Positions 35,601 through 50,600 of a DNA stretch of 64,000 nt are shown here, piece by piece. The stretch lies in assembly GCA_014706295.1 (NCBI GenBank), contig JACSVZ010000007.1:36935133-36999132 (forward strand), given 5' to 3'. Each line of letters starts with the position of its first letter. Position 1 is the stretch's first letter. Below the pieces are notes generated by a model, which saw only the letters and a program-made list of their open reading frames with translations, searched no databases and had not been told where the DNA came from. Source of the DNA: Lycocorax pyrrhopterus obiensis (Eukaryota; Chordata; Aves; Passeriformes; Paradisaeidae). The position numbers and the translations under genes were made by a program.

Positions 35601-38600
35601 ACATTTTCTATGCCTTTTTAGACTGCAGTGTAAAGCATATTGTTTTTCAAGCCTCATGTATCATATCAACATTCCTATTAGCAAGGTTCCTGGGTTTTAC
35701 ACAAGAGAAAGATTAGATTTACGAGCTAGAGTTTTTCTTCGTAAGCTAAGTATTCAGGTTATCGCAGTAGCATGTTAGCATTTTATATGCATTGCCTAGG
35801 TTTAAGTTTATATAAGAAAAAGGTTTAAGTTTATATAAGAAAAAGATTTAAGTTAAATCAGAGTGATTATTTCCAGGCATGCTGTCTTGTAAAATTGTCC
35901 AGCCTCATATTGTGTGATTCACTGAGAAGTACCAGCAGAAAACATTTTGAAGGAATAATACATCAAGTCTTCCAGCGCTTCCACTGGTGAACTATTTATT
36001 GGCATTATGTGTGGGGATATTTGTCATGTGGACGGTGAGATCTGCAGAGCTCTTCATGAAAGCACTTAGATGTGACCTCTTAATAGCTTTAAGCTTCAAC
36101 CTCCCACTTGTTACTGTGTTGTACTAATCTACCACTCAGGACTATTAGCTGCCTCCCAGTTTAGTGAGTATTATTATATCCTGGAATAGTGATGAAATGG
36201 GAGCTATGGGCTGCCTGCTGGTTTTTCAATTGAAAATAAAATTGGTTTGTTCTAGGTTTGCCAAGTTAAGTTTTCTTCAGAACGTTTAGCAGTTTGCCTC
36301 TCTGTGCTGTCCCAGATTGTAGTCTAGGAAAAAGTAGTGAATATTTGACAGGCACTTGGCCTGAGTCTTGCAGCTGTTTATCACAGCTTTTTTTGCCCAA
36401 GTGAATTCCAGGTGAATCTCTACCGTGAAAGCTGGCTCTTGGTTTAGATAATACAAAGTTTCTTCAGTTCTTTGTCGCCTGATTTACTGGTATTTGGTAA
36501 GGGTTAGTAAAACCTACTTTCCAGAGAAGATTGTACCAAGTCATAAATGTTCATTACAACAGCGCTTACTCTTAACTTCTGCCAGACTAAATATATGCTG
36601 ACTTATAAATAAAAGTTGCAGATTAGATCAGATGGTCTCCTGCTGACATGATCCACATTCCATCGTAGAGGAAAAAAACCCAAAACAAACAAAACAGAAA
36701 AAGAAAAACAGGAAAAAAAGTCATTTTCTTACCCACAACTACAAAAAGTGCATTCTTATAAAATATTGTACTAAAAGTATCAGGCTTTTGTAATTAATTT
36801 TAATTTTAAGTGTTTGTTTTGAGATGTTGTACTTCTGAAAACTTCATTTGAAACTATTGTCTTTACTAACAGGGACTTTCTTCTAGAAAAAAAAAGATGG
36901 TGTTCAAAATCTGGTGTAGTAGTTTATAGTCTAAGTAATGGCTACATCAGCCTTTTGATCTGGAGAGATGAATTTTGATTGCATATCAATAATGCTTCCC
37001 AAGAATGGGAAGTGTTTTTCTCCAAAAAAGAGGATTTAGGAAGTAAAATCCTTTCTGAAGGCGAGTTGGAAGTTCGGGTTTTTTTTAACCTGACCAGAGG
37101 TTCGTATAAGTGCTTTTGCGGTCTTCAAGTGTTTCAGTACAGTGAACCATAGAGCTGTGTAAGCAAGTTGTAGAGCTAAAAACTAATGTGCTGTGGCTTT
37201 TGCTTCTCTGATTTTTCTTTAGTCTGCTTTTTCATGGACCTACTTCCAGATAATGCTTGCAATCTCCACATAAAATAAGTCATAATTTCTCTATATAACT
37301 TATTTACGATGTTACATCAAGAATTATATTTACTACAAACAAAAGGGGAAAGTGTAAAACTTTCAGAAAGAATGAGCACATCTAACCCAACTCTTCATAA
37401 AATTGCTGTATGTCTTTTTTATGTTGAAGAAGGCCATGGTTATAGGTAACATTTATTGTCATAACTAAAGGTCTGCACGTACATGTGTGTGGCTGCTGAA
37501 GAGCAGTTAATGTGGCAGCATAGTTACAATTGTAGTTTATAATTTTTTTTTTTTTTTAATTGCAGCGGGAACTCCAGAAGACAAAATGCGATTATTTCTC
37601 ATCTATTACATAAGCTCAGCTCAGGCACCTTCAGAGGTACCTATGTTCTTTACAGCTTCCAACACCAGAGTCTACCACAAGGGATTTTTCTGTGTCGTTT
37701 CAGCACTAAGTAGATATTTCTGTTTCTTTGCAAAAGGAAGTATGACATGCCTAGGAAATGCTAAAACTTTTAATAAGTTTTGCCGTATTGCCAGGAAATC
37801 TGCTCACAAAGCTTTAGCCACCATTTCAAAGGATACGAATGACTAGTAAGAAGGAATATTATATTGTGACATATTTAGATCAGAGTTACTGCAAGACACA
37901 TCTTAGCATGCTTTCTATTATTCTGCTCCACTGCTCAATGGAAGTAGATGCAGCAAAATGAAACTATTACTCGTTTCACTCCATCTTCATATATTCAAGA
38001 ATGATTGAGTCAGTTGACTAGCAGGTGAAAAAAGGAGAAATGCATCTGCCAATATCTGAATAATACAGGAAACAATTTCTTCCTATTTTTTTTGAACTTA
38101 GGATGATTAATTTCAAGGAAAATTCTTACACTGTAGAAACATTATCTGATGGAAAAAATGTTTGGTTAGACGAATAGAAAGTATCTGTATAAATGTATAC
38201 CAGCTCCTCTTTGTTTATTATTTACTGTTTTGACATTCTACAGAAACCAGCATTCTGTTGGTGCTAGTATGAAAGACTGTTCCCGTATCTGAAAGTGCAC
38301 AGGATTTAATTCCACAAACATTGTTCAGTTTAATGAGATCTGCTCATGGCAAATTTTATTTCAAGTTATATTTCCGTACTTGGTAGGAAATGGGATTAAG
38401 ACTCATAATTACTTTTTAACTTGGGTCAGTGCTACAACTTTGCACTGCTTATTTAATATTTATATAAGAATATCTTGTCTTTCCACATGGATTTAAGAGT
38501 GGCTTCAACCTTTTGTAATTTTCCACTTTATAATTTCAGATTGATTTGGAGCAGTATAAAAAAGCATTGATGGATGCAGGTTGTAATCTCGCTCCTTTGA

Positions 38601-41600
38601 GCTACATAAAACAATGGAAGTAAGTAATTTCTTTTTTGTCCTTTATGAGGTTAATTGGGTAATTTTACAGAACCCAGCATTGTATTCAGGAATTATGTGT
38701 TACTTCTCTTACATTGTAAATTATCCTTAAACATTCATTTGGTATAAGTTTTTCCTTTCATTGTTATGGTAATACATGCAAGTCTTATTTTAAAACTAAA
38801 CTCCAGTGGTGCCAGAACACTATAGAACATGACATTTAGTAGTGCCCTTAATGATCCGGGACAGAAACAACTTACTGAATTAAATGAAAAGTTGTGCTAG
38901 TTTGGACTCCAAAGTTTTTTTAGTTCATACCAAAGAGTTGTTTATCAGTTATTCTAGTTTTACATGGTATCTGAATGAAATATTTGTCTTTAACTATAAA
39001 ATCTAATTCCTATTGTATTTGTAGGCAAGAGGGATGCATATTATAAGTAGTTACTTCCTGAAAGAGTTTGAAATGCAGAAGTTTTTTCACTTTCAGATGA
39101 CTAGAGTGGAACATTGTACAGCAGTATGTGCCGTGAGATAAATTCTTGATTTCTATCCCTGCTTTCACAGGGCTTTCACTAAGATGGCTTCAGCTCCAAC
39201 CAGCTACGGAAACACTACGCCTAATCCTTTGGGGTATGCTTTTGATTAATTTTCTGTAAGCCTTTGGGTTCTTCTATCTTATTTTAGTAGTGCTGAAAGT
39301 GTGGTTGGTGCTGTACACGGCCCAGAGCAAAACATCCCCCTATTTGTAAAATTTTTAAGTTACAGACAATTGCAAGCACTTATCTTCCCTTAAAAGTGCT
39401 TAGTACACACAGAGAGGAAAATAAAAGGATCTGTGACTAAATTCACAAACTATCTTAATACAGTGCTCTCTGCACCTGCACGTTAAATGCACTCTCACAA
39501 CAGAAGAATTCAGCACCAGGAACTGGATCTATGACAGCCATCACTATGGCAGCCACCTTAAGTAGTCAATGGAAGAAAAGAACAGCCCTGTATATTCAAA
39601 ATTAGTTCTCTCCTGGATTTGGAGACTGTCAGGGATGCAAGAACACAGTGCTGTTTCATGGGGGTCTCCTGGACTAGGTGTCTGCCTGCTTGTTGAAAGG
39701 TGTAGTTATTTATTTCAAGACACAAGAACTGTGCTACAGTTACATATATCCCATACAGGGTATAGGACTTGGGTCTTTCCATTCTTCAGAGAATTTCAGT
39801 CCTCGTTACCAGCTTTACTTTCAGGAATGCACCATCACTGTCGTAAGGAATCTGTGGTGCAGTATGGTTAGAGAGAATTCCAGTGCTGTTTCACTTGGAA
39901 AAATTGCTGCTTGGTTTGTTGGAGACACTCAGCATCTCTGTTAACTCTGGTGATTAGACCCACTTGGAAGGAGCACTCCAACCCTTACATTACTGAAGTT
40001 GTAAAATAAACTGTTCAGTGGATTAAAGACTAGAATCCAAGACTCCCATTGATAAGTGAGGATCTGTCTGGTAGATTACAAGTGTATTCCCATACACTTG
40101 CTCGCCATGTGCTATGAAGAATATATTTTATGACAAACTGAGTTACTTAGTCCTTAGGTCCTATTGACTTTATTGGGAATTGGATGTCAGTACAAATTTT
40201 AAAAAAAAAGTCTTGCACATCATCTTTATTTTGGTTTTTCAGTCTGTTTTCACGTGTTATGAATACCGGATCACAGTTTGTAATGGAAGGAGTGAAGAAC
40301 TTGGTACTGAAGCAACAAGTAAGTTTAAAAAAACAATTAAGTCTATCATGAGTATTGTGAACATTTGGAAATTTCAGTACCTTTGTTATATTAATAAAAT
40401 CCATTGTACAGTAAACAAGTAAACGTAAATCTCTGCTTATGGATAGGTCTATCACTTTGTAACTTCCAGTTTTCAGATAAGTAACAAATAATGTTCACAT
40501 TTTCTTTGAAGACCTCTTTGTAGCAATTAAGACTGATGCCAGCATTATAAAAAGAACAGCTGTGGAATACCCAAAGTAGACTAGACCTTCATAAACAAAA
40601 AAATATAACTATCTGTATCTTTACTTAGAACTACATGTATTAAGTTAATCTATTCTGGAGTGATTAAGAGACTGAAAGTGTTAGTTCTGTTTAGTTACAA
40701 TTCAAACATTTCTTGTTTTCCCATACAAGTGTAATGTACAGCAACCATAATCTTGTAATGTGCATGAAAATACAAGTATGTTTATAATGACATGACCACC
40801 TGCAAATATTCACTTAACTTTAAAATATTTTTGAGCATAACTTGCATGTAAATGAATACCCGCCAAAGAAAACAAACAACAACAAAAAAAGAAACTGGTT
40901 ATATAACTCATAGCTGGAATTTTGAATTGTGGTTCCCAGAAACCTCCTTCTCTGTAGAGAATGCATCATTTTTCCAATATGTACTTTCACCAGATGGCAA
41001 TGAATAAATATTTATTTACTGTTTAAAATCTTAATTCTGTAATATTTTGACATCAAGATTTCTAAGAAAAAAGATTCTTCATCATATTGTAATTCCTAGT
41101 TGAGGAGTCAGAATTTAAATTAGAAATACAACATATCAGAACTAGATAAAATGAAATCTTAACTAAAGGTTTATCTTTTTGACCTACTTAATCTTGTCAT
41201 TGTCACTGTTTGTTTATTCAGCCTGTTATACACATAATTTATACATGAAAGATATCAGCTATCACATAAAAGTTTAAAAATGGGGTCTCATTTTTGTAGG
41301 GTAGTTAATGAAGTTAATTCTGCAGGAATTTCACTATGACTAGATATGATAAGCTAGCTGCATTGCAGAGTTACAACTCAGTGGTATATCATGAAATATG
41401 ATTGAGGAAAATTTAAATATGCAGCTTGCCTGTGTGTTATATATTATAGGGAACTCTTCAGATAAACTGTTCCTTGTAATAATAGAAAATAATTATATTC
41501 TCAAGGAGACTTCTTTCTCCTCTTCTTGTGTTAAACATTTTGTCATTTCTTTAAATGTGTGGCTTTAAAGAGTTAATATTATTCTGTACAAAATGGCTTG

Positions 41601-44600
41601 CATTGTTTTGCATTCTGACTGAGCAAGAAGTCGATTTGCCAATGTTTCCAGGATACGCCTTTTCTGGCTTTTAATTTCTTCTCCAGGTATTTTAGGGTAG
41701 CCAGATGAAAAGCCTTTCTTCCTCATATTTGTAAGCCTAATGTAGGTCTACGGTATTTCTATTAAAGCTAACTTTTTATTTTCCTTCATTAATTCAGGGA
41801 TTCACATGGGTTTTTCAGTGTAATATGTAGATCATCCTTTGGAATGTCCTCTTTTGATATATTCTGTCAACAAGACCCATTTCCAATCCTGTTGCTATGT
41901 AAACTCACCCTCAGTTTATTATAACTGAAGTAGTTTAACTCTTTAATATTCAGATATTTTGTCCAAGCTGACATTTCCCGTGTTAAATAAGGAATGGTAA
42001 TCTTGAATTTCACCACAGTTTATTCCTTTGCAGTTCATCCAAACATTTGTTGCCAGAGTTGTTTTTTTTACCCATTTCTTTGACAACATTAGTTCTATTT
42101 TAGAATTACACCCTTAATTATCAGCATCAGCTTTGAAATTCTTTCCTTAACTGCAAAGTATTTTTTTAATAAGAATTCATATTTGATCACATCTGCCTAT
42201 GTTGGTAACAGCTAAATACAGCTCTGTTCTTATCTTCCCACTTTTTTTGCACTTTTGTCTTATCTTTATCCCCTAGCTATATGCACCTCAGATGTTTGCA
42301 TTTTTTTACAGAAAAGTAATTTAGGTGATAATAAATAAGCTTAACCTTTACAAAACGTAAGAGGAAAACTGTTTAAATAGTATTTTAAATGCTCTGTAAA
42401 CTCTTCCATAAGTAATAATGTGCCTGGGAATAGTTCTTAGTAAGCATTTCAGCATTCCATTAATTTCACATTATGTTTTACAGAATCTGCCAGTCACACG
42501 TATTTTGGACAACCTTATGGAGATGAAGTCAAACCCTGTGAGTACAATTGCCTTCACACAGAGAGAGGTGGAGCAAATGAAATCTTAAGGCTGTGATATG
42601 TAATATGCTATGGCTAATTTTTTTCATGGTAGTGCAGTTGAATCCAAACATGCTGTATTTCAAGAATAGAACCGTTTTCATAACTATTTAATAAGACTTT
42701 TTAAATTAAAATAGTCTCTAAACAATGGCAATTTATTGTGTCTCATTTGAACTAATATTTTTTAGCTTTTTCCTATTCTGTGCTTCTATTAGACTTGTGT
42801 TATACTGAGCTTCTGTTGCTCCTAAATTTCTACATTAGGCTGTGGACTGAAATTTTCTTTACATCAAGGTGTTTGGGTTTTTTTTAAAGAGCACAATTTC
42901 AAAAGTGAAGTATTTACAGAGAGGTGTATTAGAGAAAACTACATTTCCCACATCTTTGACCAGCAGAGGTCACCCACAACACTTACCATAGAAAGCTGAA
43001 ATTACAACTACAGATAACTTACAAGAAGGTGAAAAATTAAACAATTTTTTTTTAAATAAACATTAGCTTCCTCAGGCTACAAGTTTAGGAGTTGATTTAG
43101 AAAAGTTTACAAGTCATATGAGGTTTTTTTCTGACTTGATTTTTTCACATTTTACTTAGTAGAAAACAGCTACCAGCACTTTGATTATTTGGAGAAAACA
43201 TTGATCTTCTCACTTTAAAAAGCAGCGATTGGGCCAGTCTGTCAGCAGCTTCCTGTTCCACTGCCATGGCAGGGACTGATACTCACGGCAAAAAACAGGG
43301 AGTCCCACTTTTCAAGTCATAGGAGACCAGGCAATCCCTGAAGACTGATTCTCCTAACCTGCAGGAAAACTGACAGCAAGTTTAGGAGTAAGTTTCAGCT
43401 AAAAGAAGCAAGCCAGAGAATCATTGTGGAATGTGTTTAGACTTGCTGTACTATCAACAGAAGTGAAATTGTATCTGGAAAAGGTCAATGCGTGGAAATA
43501 CACCATTGTGGCTTCTGTTCATCTTCTGATGTGTGGGATTCTTTTCTGTTCCCCAGAATAGAAAACTACTGCACTGCAGGCAAAACACAAAGGGAGAGGA
43601 AAAAAGTTCATGATTTTGGGATTTTACAACACAGAAAAAAATCTGTTTTATAGTTCAAGGAATCTTATTAACCACAGTAATCAGTGTATGAAATGTACAT
43701 ACAGATAAAAGGTGTAATGCAAAATTAGAGCAGATTATTGAGAAGTCAAACAATTATTACGATGAATGTAAATAATGTAAATTATTTTCTAGATATTAAC
43801 TGCAACAGTAAAGGAAATATATGAAATATACATACCACAAACATTTACATATATTATTGTCAGTTGAAATCTTAAACCTATTTAGAATTATATCCTGTGC
43901 AAAACTCTGTGGGGCTGTCTGTAAATCACTTCGTGTGTTGCTTGTCTCTGCTGTTTCTTTTGTCTCCCTAGCAAGGATGAATAAGTCTACAGCCATGCCA
44001 TCCATGCTTTTCAAGTTTTTCAGAAGCAGGAAATGCTAGAACAGTTCTTATGGGCCATAATACCATCTTGTAATTTTTAAAAATTTTCTAGATTGTTTTC
44101 TTGAAAAACACAATCAGAAACATTCCTTGATAACCTTAAAAGTAATCAGTTACTTGTGGGTATTTTAAATAATAATATTTATTGTTAAAAGCAAGATTTT
44201 AAGCAATTGCTTTTAAGGTTATATTTTAATAAAGGGATATTCTGTTCATAAAACTAATAACATACTTGCTTTGTTTTGGTGTCATTAAATAGAGCTTGAT
44301 TAAAACCTTAAATCTTCCTAAACAAACAAAAAAAATCTTGTTGTCAAGTATACACAAATTTTAATCCATAGTTATGAAATTGACCATCATTTACTATAGA
44401 GTTATGGAGATTATTCTAAGGATCTTCTAGAAAATGGTTTGATTACTGAATGAGGACAGTCTTTGAAAAGCAAACCTTTACAAAGTGGTTTAGCTTTTGT
44501 CAGTGCAGTGTGTACATTTGTATTGACTTAAGAAGTAGATAGATCTTATTTGTGATGTATTAATGAAACTGTATTTTGGTTAATACTGTCCCTTTCAGTG

Positions 44601-47600
44601 TATATGGTACCTTTCAGACTTAGGTAGGATTTATTGTAGGATTACCTTTCATGCATTACAAAGAAAAATTCTGAAAGTAGGTTTCCTTAATCCAAATTAG
44701 TCCTGTTAGATTCTGCAGAATAACAAGTATAGACTGAAAGTCAATGACATTTCCATGGGTCTTTTCCTATTTTAATTTGAAATACTGAAAACTAAGTTTA
44801 TAATCTCAGAAGTATTCATTTTCTTCTGGAATTGCTTACGGAAGTCGCCAATTCAGTTGTGTGTAGGCAAAGTGCTATACAGACTAGGTATATTATATAT
44901 ATATAGGTTTTATTGGCAGACTAGGTATCTTAAAGAAAATAAAATTTAGTAGGGTTTCTTCTCCCTGCCCCCTCAGCACTGATTTCAGCAGGAATAGTGT
45001 AGTGTGTTTAAACAAAAACAACAAAAAATCCCTAGGTTATCACATTTCTATTGCTTTACCACATGCCGTGTGTCTACTTAAACAAGCCCACAGTGAAAAA
45101 ACACAGCAGTAATATGTTCAGGAGTAAATGTTTGTCATGTGTTTATTAACTCTGATTTTTAGTTCTGTTATTAGTCTGTAATTCATTCTAATAAGCAGAA
45201 AAAGTGCATCTCTTTATCCCAGGTAAAGGTTTCTCAAATACCTTTCAATTTTAGTCAATCAATATCTGTCCATTCCCAGCTCTCTCATCAGAGTCGCTAT
45301 ACCACCTTTTGGTATGAAGCTGCAAAATCATGAATGCTGGCAGACTCCAGTAGTTGAAATTCCCAGTGGAGCATATAAAAGCTTTTTACGGAGATTCAGT
45401 GTGAAATTAGATCTAAATTATTTTTTTTAAAAAGCCAAACTTCAGGATAAGAGAGTTATTTTATGTAATTACATAAAAGTTTGTAATATCAAATAGATTT
45501 ATTTTCTCTGTGTGTAACCACCACATGTATATTAAATACTTTTTAGTATCAGAGGTAGTCATGCTTTGTGAGCTCTAGTAAATTCTCCAGATAATTTGTC
45601 TGCTACTCAAGAAGTATTATTTCTGCTCTACAGAATCATCAGAACTCAGAGGTCTTTGCATGTAAGCACACAGATGAAATCAACTGTAGTTCTGCATGCA
45701 GTTTATTGACAAACTAAACTTCACAGTACCTGGATGAAAATGTAGTACAGAAACAGGAGAAAGCCAAGGAGTTGTCAGAAGGAGTTACTAAGAAGTTTTG
45801 TTTTTCATCCATCCTGATTGGCAAAAATCCTGCTTGTTGCCAGTAAAAATATTGGAAGTGCCTCTCTGTTCTGTGTGAAGAAATTTTTTTTTTTGTGTAG
45901 TTTAAACAGTCAAACTTTTCAAATTCTTGTGGAAGTCATTTCTTCTTCAAGAGCTTAATTTTGGTTTAATAGTAGTCATAAATCATGAAATGAGAAGGAT
46001 AAGTTACATAACAGTAGCAGATTTTGATCTGTCTTGTCTTTAGCACTCATTGCCACAGAAGTGTGTTGTTTTATAATGTTAAATCAATAGCAGATCTCCG
46101 TAACCTGGAAAATTTTAGTGTTTATAACTAACCATTGGTGTTCCTCTAAAGCTGGTAACAACTTAATTTTTCTTTCTGCATACTGTCTTTCTGTTGGAAT
46201 TTATTATGCAACCAGTGTATTTTTTGGAAAGTGTGTGATAGTCAATTTTAGATGAACCAGAAATAAGAAGCTCAATAGCACCCTTCATAGCGTCTCACTG
46301 TTATTTATTCTGTAGTGGTTCAGTTATATACAAACTTTCTAAATACTAGTGGACACTACAATTAACGCTGAATGATGTGATGGAAAATGATACTGGTCTG
46401 AACAATTAATGTAATGTTTAATGTAATATACACAAGCAAAAATTCATAAGCCAAAATTCCAATCTTTTGAGATAAAATCATACTTTTTAATAGGAGACAG
46501 ATGACTACCGGTATTTTGACCCCAAGATGCTGCGAGGCAGCGACAGGTGAGTTTTGCTTCTTTCCTTTTACTCCGTGAAAAGACTAACTTAACAAAATCT
46601 ATTTTTATTTTACTTGCTGACTACAAGTAATTAATTTTAATCATTAATTACTAGTCAAGACAGTTGATGTTGAAGGAATTCACAATTGGGAACTTGGATC
46701 AACCAGATAAATTTTTATAACACTGCAAAAAAAAATCTAAAAAACGAATGCTAACATGTACATTAGTTTCGTCACAGGAATGTGCATTAATATTTAGCAA
46801 TAAGAGATGTTAGAGTTCTTCATAGTTGTACTCGTTGGTTTCTTTGAAACTTTGTGAGTTTTCACTGTTAAGTTAAATAGTCATTGGATAGTGCATGGAA
46901 ATTTCTTAGTCACTTTTTAAACAGTTACTATTTTGATTTGAATACAAGCCTTCTTTAATAACTTGTTAATAAGTTTAAAAAATGATTAAAAGTTTACTTC
47001 ATTCACTTTTGTATAGGTAGATGCACATTTTATGTTCATGTGCATGTGAAGGGAGACTTGGATGTAGTTTATTTTGCCAGTAAAAGAGAGGAAGAGGAAT
47101 TACACCAGAAGTCTGTAAAACTTTTTTTTTGTTTTATATCTTTAACCAATAACTGTCTGATAGTCTCACCTAATCTAATATCCTAGAAACAGAGAAGATA
47201 CTTAATTTTGATATACCTTCTAAAAATAACTCTCATAGAACCTGTGGGAAAACAGTCATCTCATTTAGTTGCACCAGTTTATTACAGGATCAGTGTGGAT
47301 AATGTAGGTCCAGTCTTGGTTTTAGTTATTTGCATGAAAATTCTGTCTCTGCTTTGTTCTTGAAACATGGAAACTAAGAGGACATAAATTTCAGATGATA
47401 TGTGTGTTTTATTGAAAAGTATTACAGATTATATCATTTCAAAGATAAGCAAATTTTGAAATTAACAAAAGAGAAAAGTGCTAGTGTTTTATGTTTCATT
47501 TTGATTTCAACTGTCACTGTTTTGTTATGCTTTTATAGCATTTTTGGTGGATTTTGTACAAAAGTGCAAAGATTTATTTCACTCAAGCCAAAGGGTTTTC

Positions 47601-50600
47601 TCACTTTTTTCCCCACTCTGTATAGTTCTTACATTGTTTTAAGCAATGTAGAAATATTCATTTACAGCAGTTCATAAATGTGGCTTTCTGTGTAGCTGTA
47701 ACAGTCATCATAGGGAAGAGCTTTTAATTTCTTGTTTGGGATTTTTACGTAAACTCAAGTTATATTCCTTAAATCATATTTGAGCATGATAGCAAAACTC
47801 ATTGTGGTTTGTCTAATTCTCCCTTCAAATATTATGTAGACAATAAAAACATAGGTTAGTTGTCTTGACAAAATAGTGATATCAAATAGTATGATTAATG
47901 GATTTAATTAAAAAGTGACTAATTTTATTTTCTAATCTACTCCGATCTTAAGAAATACTGGCATTTCTACTTACTATGTTTTAAATACAGTAGGAACTGC
48001 ATTGCTGTAATTCAGTCTTAGCAAAACAGTATCTTTCTATCCTGTGTAAAGCCCACCTCAAGTATAAACCTTGTCCTCTGAAAGGATGACCCAAAATGTA
48101 TGTGGATTTGTCATATCATACTCGAAAGATGCGAGAATTGGGGTAACAGCTCTACTTAAGGGGAGTCTGACAGACAAAGCAACACATTAAAGAGAGCCAT
48201 TCCCTTTTAAAACTTTTTTTTTCTGATACACTGGAATCTGTGTTGAGTCAGTTGGTCTTGGTCACTCAGAGAAAATGTCTTCAAATAGGGGAAAAGGTGA
48301 GTTGAAGGGGAAAATGCAGTTTTTAATCTATGTTAGAACATAAGATGTATTTGGCTACCTGGGGCTGCAGGCCAGTACAGGGCAGGAGGGCAGTGGTAGT
48401 GTGAGAGCAAAGGGCAGGAGAGCAGACTGACCCTTCACAGCTTTTTCTTGTCTTTCCCCTTCCCTCTGAAGCTGCAAGGTGATGCGGGAAAGGAGGTTTC
48501 TCCCCCTTTCCCTGCTACCTGCCTGTGTACTCAAACGGAGAAGAGTCTGTACCACACAAACTTGTAATTTCCCTCTTCCTCCCTTAATCATTCGAATCCT
48601 TACATAACTGCTGCCAATAGTAGTTTTTGAGATTTGGAAGCATCGGTAAGTGTGTCTGCAGGCACTGCAAACTGACTGGCTTACCTAGCTAAGATTCCAG
48701 GAGGCAGGACTTCTAAGTGCCATGAATTGTGCTAATGCTGGTGACATTTTTTACTCATTGTATTTGCTTCTAGGTAACAGCACTATAGTTAAGAGCTTTT
48801 AAACTATGGAAGAATTGTTGTCATTTAAATAAAATACCTGGGGGATTAATGCAGAAAGGCAGTTATTGTTCTATTTTGTATTTTTGTCTAATATTACATA
48901 GTAGTCCATAAACATTATGGGTACATGATGCTTATTTTGCATATTTCTATTAATGTGTAATGAAATTTGTGTTGGGGTTTTTTTGTCTTTCTTTTTATAG
49001 CTCAGTTCCAAGAAATAAAAATCCATTCCAGGAGGTAAGTCATGTAGAAATTATTTTTCAATGTTCATGTGTTAAAAATAAATAAATGCTGAAGTACAGT
49101 CATTTTTGATGATCATGATTAAGAAAATGAGAGGTCTTACTTGCAAGAAAGCACTTAGACTAATTATATCTGGTATTAATTATTATTAGCTGTTATTCTG
49201 AAGCTTTTCATCTTCAAAGGACTATGTAAGCATTAACTAATACTGGAGAAAAAAATGTGGAAAATTCTTCTGAAGGTAATTACAGGGATTTACTAATATC
49301 ATAATTGAGTGAGCAATTTAAACCCCCCATTTTTAGACCAGGTTTTCAGAATGCTCTGTAGATTTAATCCTTTGTCCTGCCTTAGACTACAGTGTTGACC
49401 ACTGATGTGACTATTTTAAAGAGTCTCTGCAATTAAAGGAAAAAAGAGTAACAATGAATGTTACCATTTCATACAAATGCCTCTAACTTCCAGTATTTTT
49501 CTATGTAAATATTTACAAATAGTAAAAGTCTTATCTGATCTTACTACCAAGTTTCATAAGCAAAATATTTGCCTTGGCAATATACAAATGTCTTGGATTT
49601 CTCATGAAATGTCCTAATTATCTTCCAGAGCTAAAGAAATACCCATGTGGTATCATATATATATATATATATATCTATATCTATATATGGCTACCGATGG
49701 TCGTACCAAAAATGTCAGTAGTAACATAAAGTCTATATAAAAGTCATATAGTATGGTCAAACAACTTTGGATAATGAATGTTAACAATAATAATACAACT
49801 ATTAAGTATCCTTTTTCTAGTAATGAATTGTTCTCTTTTAAACACAGCCCAGAAAATACTGATGGGCTTTACCCGTAATATTGTAAATTATTACTGGTAC
49901 TAGGTGGGAAGGGAACAAATAATGAAAATGCGTATTTCTTTATGACAGAAGTATTTTATTTACGGCCCAAATGATTTCTTAAGCATCCATGGAAATATTT
50001 TAACTCTTCCTGTGGTCACTGGAGACATCTCCGGACAAAAAAAGGAACATGTTGAAACTGTATATGTATCAAGTATGTCTTAATAGAAGAGAGTAACATG
50101 TTAAAAGCTCTCAGCTTGCTATTCTGCATCCTACCAAAACTTCAAATATCTTCTTTCAGATAGGAAGCTGTGGTTCTGTATCAAATTCTTACGAGACTGC
50201 AGTGTGATAGTGATGATTTTTGTTGTAGGTTTAACAGTCTGGTGTATCGCTACTGAAATTTAAGAACTTGAATGCATAGGCTAATAATGTGTCTGTTGCC
50301 TTTTAGGCCATAGTGTTTGTAGTTGGAGGAGGCAACTATATTGAATATCAAAATCTTATTGACTACATAAAGGTATGTGTACTTCTGTCAGTTGTAGTCC
50401 TTATCTTACTGATAGAAACCAGATAGAGCATGTTTTCTGTAATATTTAGTATTTAGAAGACAAAGTCTATGAAATTAGCATTAACATCTTTATTCTATAC
50501 AGAGTCTGGGAAAAAAGGAATGTAAGAAATCAGTAGAAATTGTGGATTACTAGTTCAGACCAACAAAGACTTACTGTTTCTGGTATTTTGTTCATGTTGC

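Noticed and set aside
36618..36662. Possible CR1 tail (AGATTAGATCAGATGGTCTC)
   Set aside because: A single short match in otherwise unrelated sequence is not enough to call.
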